Below, piece after piece: positions 11,701 through 21,764 of a stretch of 64,000 nt of DNA. Position 1 is the first letter of the stretch, and each line of letters starts with the position of its first letter. The DNA is taken from the NCBI GenBank assembly GCA_025917655.1, contig CP084608.1, positions 930,001 through 994,000 of the forward strand. The letters run 5' to 3'. The translations under genes and the position numbers were made by a program. The DNA comes from Chlorella sorokiniana (taxonomy: Eukaryota; Chlorophyta; Trebouxiophyceae; Chlorellales; Chlorellaceae). The notes under the pieces are model-generated. The model saw only the letters and a list, made by a program, of their open reading frames with translations, was not told where the DNA came from and searched no databases.

Positions 11701-12288
11701 GGCGGCGCTGGCCGGCGGCGCCGCCGAGGCCGCCGCCAAGGGGCTGGTGCCGGCCTGGGCGGAGGCGCACGTGGCGGCGGCGCTGGGCGGCGCTCGCGAC
11801 GAGGCGGAGCTGCTGCAGTGGCAGCCCACAGAGGTGGGCCGCCAGCGGCTGCGCCCAGCTTGCGCTTCCTTCTGTGGGCTTTCAGGGCTCGCAGCAGCAT
11901 TCCTGCTGGATGTGCCACTGCATGCGCCTGAGCGCGGCGAAGGAAGCGCAGCGCACAAGGCCTGCGTCCACAGCTTCTTGGCAACGTGCTGCTCTCTCCT
12001 CACACCCTGCCCCCACCCCCCCGGCAGGCCTACCTCTGCTGCTCCTGCGCCGGCGCCAGCGGTGCGCTGCTGCCGCTGGATCCCTACGTCAACCCCTCCC
12101 ACCACCTGTTCCTGGCCGCCATGGAGCGCCGCGAGCGGGGCGGCGGCCGCGTGCGGCTGCGTGCGCGGCGGCGCCTGGACCGCGAGGACCCCCTGCTGCT
12201 GGCCCTCAACACCGGCAAGCTCGCGCTGCTGGCGTGGGCGCTGGGCAAGACGCTGGCCGCCGTGTTTGTGGGGGCCGGCAGGCGCTGA
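8747..12288 (+). CDS. Large fascin-like beta-trefoil protein
   Basis: The start is uncertain; 8747 is the first in-frame codon. Block 1 (8900-9205) contains CSDQRLRFVGDAS and RYTLRHAATGRFLTAAGGEL, the repeat style of beta-trefoil actin-bundling proteins such as fascin. After an intron (about 9206-9467) a second block (GVALRLAGSACLQSGPGG to about 9960) repeats the pattern, then a polyglutamine-coding CAG stretch (10000-10060) and a third block with YSLRHGDTGRQLYIDD. Further exons after 10788 give the LLRSPLQLLDRLPCIPEA region, a second CAG run at 11264-11290, an Ala-rich helical region and a last exon ending with a hydrophobic helix (KLALLAWALGKTLAAVFVG) and stop at 12286-12288. Several frame changes (about 10060, 11100-11400, 11600) suggest sequence errors. 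The trefoil assignment rests on repeat spacing, not on a decisive motif; the C-terminal half is unrecognised. Confidence 0.6.
10000..10060 (+). repeat. Imperfect CAG repeat
   Basis: CAG triplets interrupted by TCG and CCG, inside the fascin-like gene. The reading frame changes around here, so the encoded residue is unclear. Confidence 0.8.
11264..11290 (+). repeat. Perfect CAG repeat (9 units)
   Basis: Uninterrupted CAG triplets in the second half of the fascin-like gene, glutamine in one frame. Confidence 0.85.
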
Positions 12289-12908
12289 GGGCGCAGACGC
12301 TCGCCGACCCCCACCCGCGCCCCCTCCTCAGCTTGCGCTGGCCAGGCCGCCGGCACGCCCTGCGCTGCCCCGCCTAGGCCCGCATCCCTGTACCACTCGT
12401 AACACAAGGCTGCCTGCCGCCCGCACTGTGGCTAGCCTGTACACTACCCTGCCCTTCGCCTCGGCCTCTCATGTACATGTTTACCCCTGCCTTGAATGCG
12501 CCCCTGCGCAATGACAGCCCTGATGGGCGCCTGCCCGCTGTATCATCCCCGCGATTGCAAGAACTTTGTTTTCAACCGAATGTCGTGCATTGCAACCCTG
12601 TCTGAGACTGGCCCAACTCTCCCCACTCATATGCCTGCCCACAAGCCCTTTCTGCCAGCCACATGACACCCCTCCCTTTCCCTGCACACCCAACTGAGAA
12701 ACCAAACTGCCGCTGCCAACATTTATTTTGCTCGCTTCCAAGAGCAAGCCCGTAACACCCATCATGTGGGCTACAGCGAGAGCCAGGTACAGGGCGCGTC
12801 GTAAGATGTAAAGGATGTACGGCAGGCGCAGTCGGCTGCGCCTGCGGGACGGCACGGCATCGGCTGGCGCCAGGAACGGCGGCGCCGCCGATCCGCGGCG
12901 GCCTCCAC
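12289..12908. other. Convergent intergenic region
   Basis: Between the 3' ends of the fascin-like gene and ETFB. No coding signal or clear TGTAA was found. Confidence 0.4.
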
Positions 12909-14299
12909 CTAGATGACCTTGGCCTCGTGCCGCAGGCGCTCCACCAGCTCCGCCGCAGACGACAGGATGACGCCCGCCTTGCGCTGCTGCGGCGGCTCCA
13001 CGCTGAGTGTGCGCAGCCGCGGCGTCACATCCACGCCCAGTTCCTGTTGCAGTTGCGGCATGAGCAGGGAGTGGGTGTGGTGTGTGGCTGTGCTCGACAG
13101 TGAGCTGCACAAAGGCGCTTGAGGCCAGCGATGGTGCCCCGGGCTGTTAAAGTGGCCTTGACAGGGCCCGCCTGCTGGCCCCCTTGGCGCAGCCCGCAGG
13201 CTTGACGCGCCCTGGGCCCCCGCACTGCCGAACGCCACCGCAGGCCAGCCCCCACCTGCGGCGTGCGCGTGTCTATTGGTTTCTTCTTGGCCTTCATGAT
13301 GTTGGGCAGCGTGGCGTAGCGCGGGTCGTTCAGCCGCAGGTCGGCGGTGACCACAGCGGGCAGCGTGAGGCCCAGCTGCGCGCAGGGGGTGGCACAGGGG
13401 CGGGGCTGGCCGGCAGGGGCAGCGTACCCGGGGTAGAAGACAAGGGGCAAGGGGGCTGGCGCGGGCGTGAGCAGATGGATGGCATTCTCCCTCCAGCTAG
13501 GGGGCAGTCGGGTGTTGGGCAGGAACAGGCGAGGCTGCCCAGCATCGCCCGGCGGCGCCCGGCCCGCGCCGCACCGTCTGCATGCCGCCGTCGATCTCGC
13601 GCGTCACGCGCGCCTTGCCCGCCGCCGCGTCCACCTCGAGGCGCGAGGCAAAGGTGGCCTGCGGCCAGCCCAGCAGCCCCGCCAGCATCTGCCCCGCCTG
13701 GTTGCTGTCGTCGTCGATGGCCTGCTTGCCCAGCAGCACCAGCGAGGGCTGCTCCGCCGCCGCCACCGCCGCCAGCACCTTGGCCACCCCCAGCGGCTGC
13801 ACCTCCTCGTCCGTCTGCACGTGCACGGCGCGGTCGGCGCCCATGGCCAGCGCGGTGCGCAGCGTGTCGACGGCCTGCTTGGGGCCGATGCTGACCGCAA
13901 CCACCTCGTCCGCCTGCTTGGCCTCCTTCACGCGTATCGCCTCCTCCAACGCAATCTGCGGGCAGTTGAAAAGGGGGCCGCGACGCTAGGCTTGCCTCGC
14001 GTGCGGCCGCTGCTCCACCGATCGCTGAAGTCGGCGGGCCCTGCCGCCAGCGACGCGCCTGCCCCCTGAACCCCCGCACCTCGCAGAAAGGATTCATGGC
14101 CATCTTGACATTGCTGAGGTCCACACCACTCTGCAAGCAGGACGCGAGTGAGGCCAGGACGGTCCCGATCGGTTGATTCGTAGAGCGGTGTCGGGGGCAT
14201 GCTGGGAGGAGGCTATCTGCTCACCTTGTCAGGTTTGACTCTCACGCGGGCGTTGTAGTCGATCACCCGCTTGACGGCCACCAGCACCCGCCTCGACAT
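12909..14299 (-). CDS. ETFB: Electron transfer flavoprotein beta subunit
   Basis: The small ETF subunit pairs with ETF-alpha in the mitochondrial matrix and passes electrons from acyl-CoA and amino-acid dehydrogenases to ETF-ubiquinone oxidoreductase. Five exons join without any frame problem: 14225-14299 ([20 protein letters not shown]...), 14080-14130 ([17 protein letters not shown]), 13575-13955, 13256-13375 and 12909-13043, all phase 0 and GT-AG. Family hallmarks are [25 protein letters not shown], the AMP/nucleotide-binding area [46 protein letters not shown] and [10 protein letters not shown]. The product is about 254 residues, the usual length. No clear targeting peptide precedes MSRRV, as in other ETF-beta proteins. 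It is one of few genes here with a fully intact reading, so it is a good control for exon style. Confidence 0.97.
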
Positions 14300-14628
14300 A
14301 TTCCTTGCCTGTTGCCGACAGAACGCGTCTCGATATGCTCAAAAAATCATGCGCGATGCGGTGGTGATTGAGCCCGAGGCGCCGCCCCGCAAGCCTTGAT
14401 TCATTGTCGTCGACGGCATGAGCCTACCGCGCATCAGTCGCTCCCTAAAACCATCCTAGCAATGCAACATAATGCAAGGCGCTTGTGTGGAATGCATGCT
14501 GTTTTACATGCAAATGGGCCTGGAAGACCATTCAGAACCTGTGGAATGGATGGCTGGATGCTCTGCATGACGGCCTCTCCGCATGCTTGCCGGCCTTTGC
14601 CGGCCTGCCCAGTTTTTTGTCGGGAGCA
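14300..14628. other. Divergent promoter region, ETFB / CBS protein
   Basis: 329 bases between the two start codons. No specific motif was recognised. Confidence 0.45.
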
Positions 14629-17323
14629 ATGAACCAACGTCGTGCCCAACATGCTGCTGACAAGGTGAGAGCGTCCTAGTTTATCATGATGGCCTTGGGT
14701 CGACCTGCATGGTGGGCTGGCTGCTAGACTGCATTATGATATGGCGAGGCGCAAGTATCCAGCGACAAGACATGTCAGCCTCAGACACGAGGTAGTCTTG
14801 CAGTCCCACAGAGTCTTATTTGCTGCGAACAACCCGTTATTGCTTCGTATAATTTCGTCCAGGCACCGTCCGAAACCGCGTTGGCTTCTGCACGAAAGGT
14901 TTCCGCTAGACCCGCACGGCCGGCCCGTTAGTTGGAAGAGTGGAGGGGAATGAATGATGCGGAGCTGGGAGAGTGGCAAAGCGCCCAGGTGTGTTGGGGT
15001 CCGCCCCGCCAGGCCGTCGCCGCCGCCGCCTCTGCGACGGGCAGCATACATGTGTTGTGCTTGCATGCAGGCGCTGTTGGAAAGGACCAAGTTGAGCGAC
15101 ATATGCTTGGGAGACCAAAACATAGTGTTCCTAGAACACAACCAGACCATTGGCGAGGCTCTGAAGACACTTGCAAAGCATAACATCCTGAGCGCTCCCA
15201 TGGCGAGTGATGCTGCTTGGCTGCACACTGCTGCTGCCACCGGGACAGCCAGCCCTTCCCATCGATGATGCCGCCAGGTGTACCTGTCAATATTTTAGTC
15301 GGGTGGATCACTTGCAGGTCATTTCGCCAGACATAGAGGAGATTCAAGGCGGGGACATGAGCCCTCGGCTGCTTGGCTGGATTGATGTTGCCGACATCCT
15401 GCGCGCCTTCTTGCAGCGTAAGCCTCCTGCGACGCCGCACGGTTACGGGCTGCGGTGTGCAAGTCTGGGAACCTTGTGGTGCCCTTGTCCTCCCTGGGCG
15501 AAGTACCCCTGCGCTGTGGCTGGCACGTTACTTCTTGAGCAGTCGACGCCTGCCGGGCTTACGCAGATGTGCATGGCGCTGGGCACAAGATGCCCACCCA
15601 GATGCTGGCACTGATGAACCTGCTGGAGAAGGAGGGCCCAGTGTTCTCCGACCGCCTGCTGGTCACCGTTCCAGGTGGGGGCGCGGGCCAAGGCACCACG
15701 GACAGGCGTGGCTCTGAATTGCGGCCCCGTCCAGCCCCCAGCCCCCACTGGCTGCCCTCCCCGCCCCCGGCAGGTGTGGAGGACCGAGGCCTGGTGTACC
15801 AGGCCAACGGCAGCACCACCTCCCTGCTGGATGCCATCCGAAACTACTTCCTGCGCCCCGCCCGACGGCGAAGCCAAGGCGCGCTGCCGCCGCCCGGCTC
15901 ACTGCTGCCGGCCGATGCGCCTGCCCAGCCGCCCAGGCAGCATTAATGCTCAGCCCTGCACATGCCTGGAAGCTGTGGGTGAAGGGCAGCATGTGGGGTG
16001 CCGCCGCAGGTGGTTCACCGCCTGGCCGTGTTTGAGGCACACGGCGAAATCACCGACATCATCAGCCAGACAGGTGGGCGGCCTGCGTTCAGCATCGGCC
16101 CAGCATCGCAGGGGCCGCATGGGGCTGTTGCACGTGTTCAGCCGGGCGGGGCGATGATGGAGGCTGGGCCCGCCACGGCCTCGGCGTCCACGGTGCTGCC
16201 AACATGCAGGCGTTTGCTTTCCCGTGGGGCGCTGAAGCTGCGCGTGAGAGCGATGTCAACGTTCCCCCTCCCCCTTCACCCCCTCTGCAGACATGATGCG
16301 CTTCCTGCTGAAGCACGTTGACGAGCTGGGCCCCGCCGCCAACCACACCCTGGAGCAGCTGGGCATGCTCACGGGTGGGCGAGGCACGGGCACGGGCGAA
16401 GTGCACCCTGCCTGCGCGCATGCATGCACACAACGGCCGCCGAGCGCCTCAAACGCCCGAAGCGCCATGCGAGCACTGTCAAGGATGCGTGGCTGCCTGA
16501 GACACTCAGATGTGTTCGGCGACCTTGCAGCTCCGCTCTGCTGCCCTAGCTGCATTGTTTACCCGCGTCCGTCCCTGCAGGCAAGCCGCCGGTGCTGTCT
16601 GTGGACCCTCACGTGCCCGCCCTGCTGGCGTATGCCCAGCTGGCGGCGCAGCAGGTGTCGGGAGCGCCGGTGGTGACCGACACCGGGAGCTGATTGCCAA
16701 CCTGTCCATCTCAGACCTCAGGTGCACAAGCAGGAGGAGGAGCGGGGTATGTTGCTGGATTTGTGCACCGGGCCGTCAAACCCCCCACACCACCAACCCA
16801 TCCCCACCCCCTGTCCCCCCGCCCCTCCCCGGCGCACTCACAGGGCCATCACTGCGGAGCAGCTTGGAGCGCTGGCGCTGCCGGTGGCCGAGTTCCTGGC
16901 TCTGGAGCACGGCACCGCCTACCTGGGGTACTCTGCCTCCGCCTCCCCTGCCGCCCGCCACCCCTTCTTCGCCTCTGCCGGCGCGCGCGGGCGCCCGCCA
17001 GGGGCGACATCCAGCTCTTCACCGTCACTGCGCGCACCACGCTGGCGCAGCTGCTGAGCAAGGCGTGTGGGAAGACGGGGAGGGGGGCACAGGAGGCCAG
17101 GCCCCCACCCAGCGATTGAATCAACTGTCGCCATGTTGCTTGCCTTCAAGCTCAAATGCGACACATCAAAAGAGCAACACCCCGCCCACCCCACCTCCCT
17201 GCCTGCAGTTGGTGGACGAGCACATCCACCGCGTGTATGTGGTGGACCGACAGGGGAGGCCCCCGTGTGCAAGCCGTCATCACGCCCACCGACGTGCTGC
17301 GCCTGGTGGCGGGCGTGTACTGA
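14629..17323 (+). CDS. Multi-CBS-domain protein (SNF4/AMPK-gamma-like or CBSX type)
   Basis: CBS pairs bind adenosine ligands and tune partner enzymes, often SnRK1/AMPK kinases. Exon 1 is 14629-14664 (MNQRRAQHAADK); exon 2 is 15071-15202 (ALLERTKLSDICLG, then NQTIGEALKTLAKHNILSAPM); exon 3 is 15318-15417 (VISPDIEEIQGG, LGWIDVADILRAFLQ). Later exons give HKMPTQMLALMNLLEKEGP, QANGSTTSLLDAIRNYFLR, VVHRLAVFEAHGEITDIISQ, DMMRFLLKHVDELGP, a segment with VPALLAYAQLAAQQVSGAPVV, and LVDEHIHRVYVVDRQG with ITPTDVLRLVAGVY at the end. At least three and probably four CBS motifs (core ...VVD..G...GVIT..D.L) are present. Intron 2 appears to begin with GC (ATG|GCGAGT); no GT donor keeps the frame. The stop is 17321-17323, with TGTAA at 17525. 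Small frame slips occur near 16680 and 17260. Confidence 0.85.
15203..15317 (+). other. GC-AG intron in the CBS gene
   Basis: The exon ends CCCATG and the intron starts GCGAGT and ends TTGCAG. The nearest GT donor (GTGATG, four bases later) would put the next exon out of frame. Confidence 0.7.
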
Positions 17324-17814
17324 GCGGGGTGCCGAGCCGGGCGGGCGTTGGCGGGTGCGATTGGGGAGCGGGCTGCAGGAGGGCGCGCGTGCCGCCGCTG
17401 CGCGCCGCCCTGCTGACGAGCGTTTGCTGTGGGGAGCAGACCGGCAGGCAAGGGTGTCCTGAACTGCCGAAGGCCGCTGAAGCCCACCACCCTGACCAGC
17501 TCCTGCGCTCCCTTTGTACGTTTCTGTAACATAGGGCCTGGTCACAGTCAGAGAGCGGGGGCTGAGCGGGAGGACAGTGGGGGGAAGAGAGGGGGGCTGC
17601 AAAGAGCTGCGTTATAATGACGGACAAATGAAAGAGGGGGGGACACGCATTGAAAACATGGGCCTGCCTCGCGCGGACGTGGTGTCCCCTGCTGACGTGT
17701 GGCCGCAGCACGCTATTATCACTTCTGAGGGAGCGCGTTCCTGCTGCCTGCTCCAGGCAGGCGCTTTGGGCAATGCCGCCCTCACTGGATGCGGGCTCTC
17801 CAGGCGGGGGGGGC
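17324..17814. other. Convergent 3' region, CBS gene / PDX1
   Basis: Holds the 3' UTR of the CBS gene and, if the PDX1 stop is at 17815, that of PDX1. No separate gene is seen. Confidence 0.5.
17525..17529 (+). other. Poly(A) signal TGTAA
   Basis: About 200 bases downstream of the CBS gene stop codon. Confidence 0.6.
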
Positions 17815-20065
17815 CTACTCCGGCGCTGCGCGTACGACTTGAACCCCTTCTCCCGCACGTCGATGCCCACCATGGGCTCACCCAGGTCGCAGCTGACCTC
17901 CGCCAGGATGGCGGGGTCGTTGTAGTGGGTGACAGCCTGCGGGTGGGGGGTGAGGGTAGTGTGTGTGTGTGTGTGTGTTTGGGGGGATGTCTTGTGTCTG
18001 CCTGGGAGGAGAAAGCAAGGCGAGGCTTCCGGCGGCAGAAGGGGCTGCGGGCTGGGTGGGTGGAGCGCCTCGCGCTGCCGCCCGCACAGCACCCCCTGGC
18101 CTGCCCCAGCCAGCCAGCCGGCCGGCCGGCGGCGCGCAGCCCCCTTCCCACCTGCACGATGGCGCGGGCGCGCTTGGCGGGGTCGCCCGACTTGAAGATG
18201 CCCGACCCCACAAACACGCCGTCCATGCCCAGCTGCATCATGAGCGCGGCGTCGGCGGGGGTGGCCACGCCGCCCGCCGCAAAGTTGACCACGGGCAGGC
18301 GGCCCAGGGCCTTGGTCTGGCGCACCAGGTCCACCGGGCGCGCATCTCCTGCAGGCACGAAGCCGGGTGGGGGACCGTGAGCCAAGCGGCAGGGTGCAGG
18401 CGTCAAGTCGCCAGGCAGCAAGCCGTGATAGGCGACCAACCTGCGTGACACACGCTCCACCCGGGCCACGTCCTTTCCCCCGGTCTGACACCGGCAGCAG
18501 CATCACACGGCGGGGCCCGCATGTATTTCCATCCATCCAGCCATCCTGCCCCGGGCCCCCAATGAATCACCTTGGCGTAGACGTACAGCTCGTCGTCGTC
18601 CATGGTCTGCAGCTGGCGGATGGCGCCCTGCACGGCGCGCGCGTGGCGCACAGCCTCCACCACGTTGCCCGTGCCGGCCTCGCCCTGCGCCGCACGCACG
18701 CATACGGGGGCGGGTCGTTAGGGGTGCGGTGGCGGGGTGGCCGGGAACGGCTCGCCACGATTGCAGCATATCTACGCGTTCAGGCCACAGCCACAGCTGC
18801 CCTCCAGGCGACTCAGCCCTGGCGCCCCAACGGCGGCTTACAAGCGGCTGCCTGAACCCCTGAACCGCTGGCCCTCCCTCCGCTGCCTTCCTTACCCACC
18901 CACCCACCCACCCACCCACCGCAACCCCCACCCACACCACCAGCGCAGCCCCCGCCCACCTTGGTGCGGATCATGGCGGCGCCCTCGGCGATGCGGCGCA
19001 GCGCCTCCCCCAGGTCGCGGCAGCCGCACACGAAGGGCACCTTGAAGGTGTGCTTGTTGATGTGGTGCACGTCGTCGGCGGGGTGAGCACCTGTGGCAGG
19101 AGGAGGGGGGCCACCAACGCCGGGTCAGCCCCTCGGCCCTCAGCCTGCCTGCCTGAGGTCTCCGCATTCACGGCAGGCGCAGTTATGCCTTGCTCCACGC
19201 CAGATGCAACGCATACACACGCCCCGCCCGTTCAAGGCAGCCCGCACACTGCCTGCCGCGCAAGTTTTTCGCGGAGGGCCCCCCCACCTCGCTCTCGTCG
19301 ATGTAGTCGATGCCGCAGGCCTCCAGGATCTGAGCCTCCACAAAGTGGCCGATGCGCGCCTTGGCCATGACGGGGATGGTCACCGCCGCCTTGATCTCCT
19401 TGATCATCTGCGGGGGTGCGGGAAGGGCGGGGCGGCAGGGCAGCAAGCTAGGGCGGGGCGCTGAAGAACCCTAGGGCTGCCGCTGACGTCACGCCCACCA
19501 GCGGCTCAAGACCGCCACAAAACCAGTGACTGGCTTTCGCGCGTGCGATGCTTGTTCCTTTTACTGGCCAAGGCACGCACCTGCGGGTCGCTCATGCGCG
19601 CCACGCCGCCGTTGCGGCGGATGTCGGCGGGCACCCGCTCGAGCGCCATCACCGCCACGGCGCCCGCCTCCTCCGCGATGCGCGCCTCCTCGGGAGTCAC
19701 AACATCCATGATGACGCCACCCTGCAGCGCGGACAACGTCCGACAGCGGCGGCATGGGTTAGGAAAGGGCTGGGCCCCTGCAAGTCCAGCCCTGGAAGTG
19801 CCTTGGAAGTGGCAGCGGCAGGCGGGTCATTGCGCCACGGCAAGTGCTGCCCCAGCCTGCCGAGCGCCTACCTTGAGCATCTGGGCCAAGCCCACCTGCG
19901 AGCAGCGGAGAAGCAGGCGGGCAGCGTGGTGGGAAGCGAAGCACGAGTGCCAGCAGCGCCGCCGCGCCCACTTGCCAGCCCCAGCGCATGCAGCAGTGAG
20001 TCCAGCGCATTGGCCTCAGGGCGCTTCACCTTCACGGCCTGCGTGCCACGCTGCTGCTCGGCCAT
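17815..20065 (-). CDS. PDX1: Pyridoxal 5'-phosphate synthase subunit PDX1
   Basis: PDX1 (SNZ/PdxS) builds vitamin B6 (PLP) from ribose 5-phosphate, glyceraldehyde 3-phosphate and ammonia supplied by PDX2; plant forms are cytosolic. Exon 1 is 20030-20065 ([12 protein letters not shown]) and exon 2 is 19872-19895 (VGLAQMLK); together they give the family start [18 protein letters not shown]. Later exons contain [139 protein letters not shown] and AVTHYNDP. The lysines of IPVMAK and VPFVCG-area exons and the GEAGTGN phosphate loop are present. The end reads KGFKSYAQR and then, with one base missing near 17822, SE and TAG at 17815-17817. Introns contain (GT)n and (CCCA)n runs. Confidence 0.95.
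17960..17978 (+). repeat. (GT)n microsatellite in PDX1 intron
   Basis: An uninterrupted GT run of about 18 bases. Confidence 0.9.
18894..18920 (+). repeat. (CCCA)n tandem repeat in PDX1 intron
   Basis: About six CCAC/CCCA units in a row. Confidence 0.9.
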
Positions 20066-20650
20066 GCTGCTGCGCTGCACCACCAGAGAAGGGACTCCTA
20101 AGGACAGTGACAGCAGCTGAACGCCTGGTTGGGAATGTAAACAATCTTAAAGCGCCTACTTCATTGGTTAAGGGCTGGTAAAAAGGTTTGGGGCTTGAGG
20201 GTGGCAGGACGGTGGCGTACCTCGAAGCCTGCCCGTTCCTGGCAGGGTATTTGGGAACCTCCCAGAGCTCCACGTGTATGCAATGTTTCTTGGTAATGCC
20301 AACTCTATACCATACTGCTACCTGGGCCGCTAGAGATTGTTGCAGCAGCTGAAGCAAAGCACCACCTGCGCAACAGCGCAACCCACCAAAAAAGGAGCAC
20401 CGGGTGGAGACCGTTCCTATTGTTGCCATTCTCGGCGTCCTGGTGCGATGAACTCGTGCTTGAGATGCACCCAGCATCAACCGCAGGTGCAACAGCACTT
20501 CAATGATTGCCCAGCACGGCAGCTTGGCGATGTGGCGGCGGAAGTGTTGCCGCTCTCGAAGAAAGCAGGCACTGTGGCCAGCGTCGGCACCTTGTCGAAC
20601 AGCTCCAACTACAGTCTGAATTGCAGGTTCGCCGCATAGTAGCAGCAAAC
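20066..20650. other. Divergent promoter region, PDX1 / FYV7-like gene
   Basis: 585 bases between start codons. The sequence is less GC-rich than the genes; no binding site was assigned. Confidence 0.45.
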
Positions 20651-21533
20651 ATGGACAGGCAGCAGCAAAAGCCCAAGAAACACACTCCCAAAAAGTTTGG
20701 GGCAGGCATAGCGCTTGACAAGTTCGGCAAGATGAAGAAAAGCTCGTTCGATAAGCGCGCTAAGCTGGAGAAGGAGAGCAAACTGAATGCAGCGCGCGTG
20801 AATAAGTACAAGAAGCTGAAAGCCAAGCTCGCGGACAAGCTACAACCACAAGTCAAGTTGAATGAGGTGCGCCGAGAGCCGGGGGCCGGGGCGCACCCAC
20901 AGACATGCATGCTGCCAGTGGTGCCTGCGTGCCGCCGCTTCCAGCCAGCAACTCGTTTGAGGTGCAGGATTTAAGTCTTGAAGGAGAAGACGAGCAGCAG
21001 CCATCATCCTCAGCCCTTGAAGAGCAGCATGTGCAACAGAATGCAGCAGCTGAGCAACCCGGAGAGCAGCAGCCGCAGCAGCACCCTTGTCATGCACAGC
21101 TTGAGGGCCAGGGCGGTCGCGGCGGCCGGAAAGATGGGCGCAGCACGAGTGGGCGGGGGAAGCACAAGCTTCCCTCACACATGCAGCGAATCGCAGCAAA
21201 GGTGCAAGCCGAGAAGGTGAGGCTTGCTCGGTCAGCGGTCCAGGCCAACCTCCACTTCATCGCATGCCTGTCCCAGTGCCCTGTGCAGTGGGTTCTGCCT
21301 GCAGCCTGCTGTTGGAGATACGTAGCCCTGCTTGCCACCCGCAGGAGGCCAAGCAGCGAGAGCGAGAGGAGCGGCAGCGCGCGGCAGCAGAGCGCGCTGC
21401 CAAGCTGGCTGCCGATGCCAAGCAGCGTGCCGCCAAGAGCAAGCAGCTGTACAAGAAGACTGGGCATGGGCAGCCAGTGATGAAGTATCGCGTGGAAAAG
21501 ATGCTGCAGCAGCTCCAGTCGGGGCAGAGCTGA
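20651..21533 (+). CDS. rRNA-processing protein, FYV7-like
   Basis: Three exons: 20651-20866 (MDRQQQKPKKHTPKKFGAGI start), about 20944-21216, and 21345-21533, giving a very basic protein of about 225 residues. The N-terminus is rich in Lys (KKSSFDKRAKLEKESKLN, KYKKLKAKLADKL), a Gln/Glu-rich low-complexity middle follows, and the last exon is a charged coiled coil (EAKQREREERQRAAAERAAK) ending GQPVMKYRVEKMLQQLQ. That last block, a conserved 'P.MK.RIE.LL..I' ending, is the hallmark of FYV7 and its animal relative CCDC59, nucleolar factors for 18S rRNA processing. The stop at 21531-21533 is followed by TGTAA at 21601. The assignment rests mainly on the C-terminal block and overall composition. 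Confidence 0.72.
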
Positions 21534-21600
21534 GGTTGCCCATGTACACACGTGGGATCGAGCTTTTACGCGGCAGGTCCATCCCGCCTTGCCCTCATAG

Positions 21601-21605
21601 TGTAA
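21601..21605 (+). other. Poly(A) signal TGTAA
   Basis: 68 bases downstream of the FYV7-like stop codon. Confidence 0.6.
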
Positions 21606-21764
21606 AGAGAGGACCCTCACACAAAATGGCAGCTTGAAGGACGAGAAGACCAGGCACAGGGACAGCCTGTAGGGATTGCAGCTCAGCAGGGCAAGAATGT
21701 AAGCCGACGGCGGCAGCCACCGGCAGCAGCCGCGGTGCATGAGATGGGCGGCGTGCGCGTCGCC

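Noticed and set aside
19971-19976. GC donor (CTG|GCAAGT) in PDX1 intron 1
   Set aside because: It keeps the frame, but a normal GT donor at 20024-20029 (AAG|GTGAAG) gives the family start [12 protein letters not shown] exactly, so the GC reading would add a false insertion.
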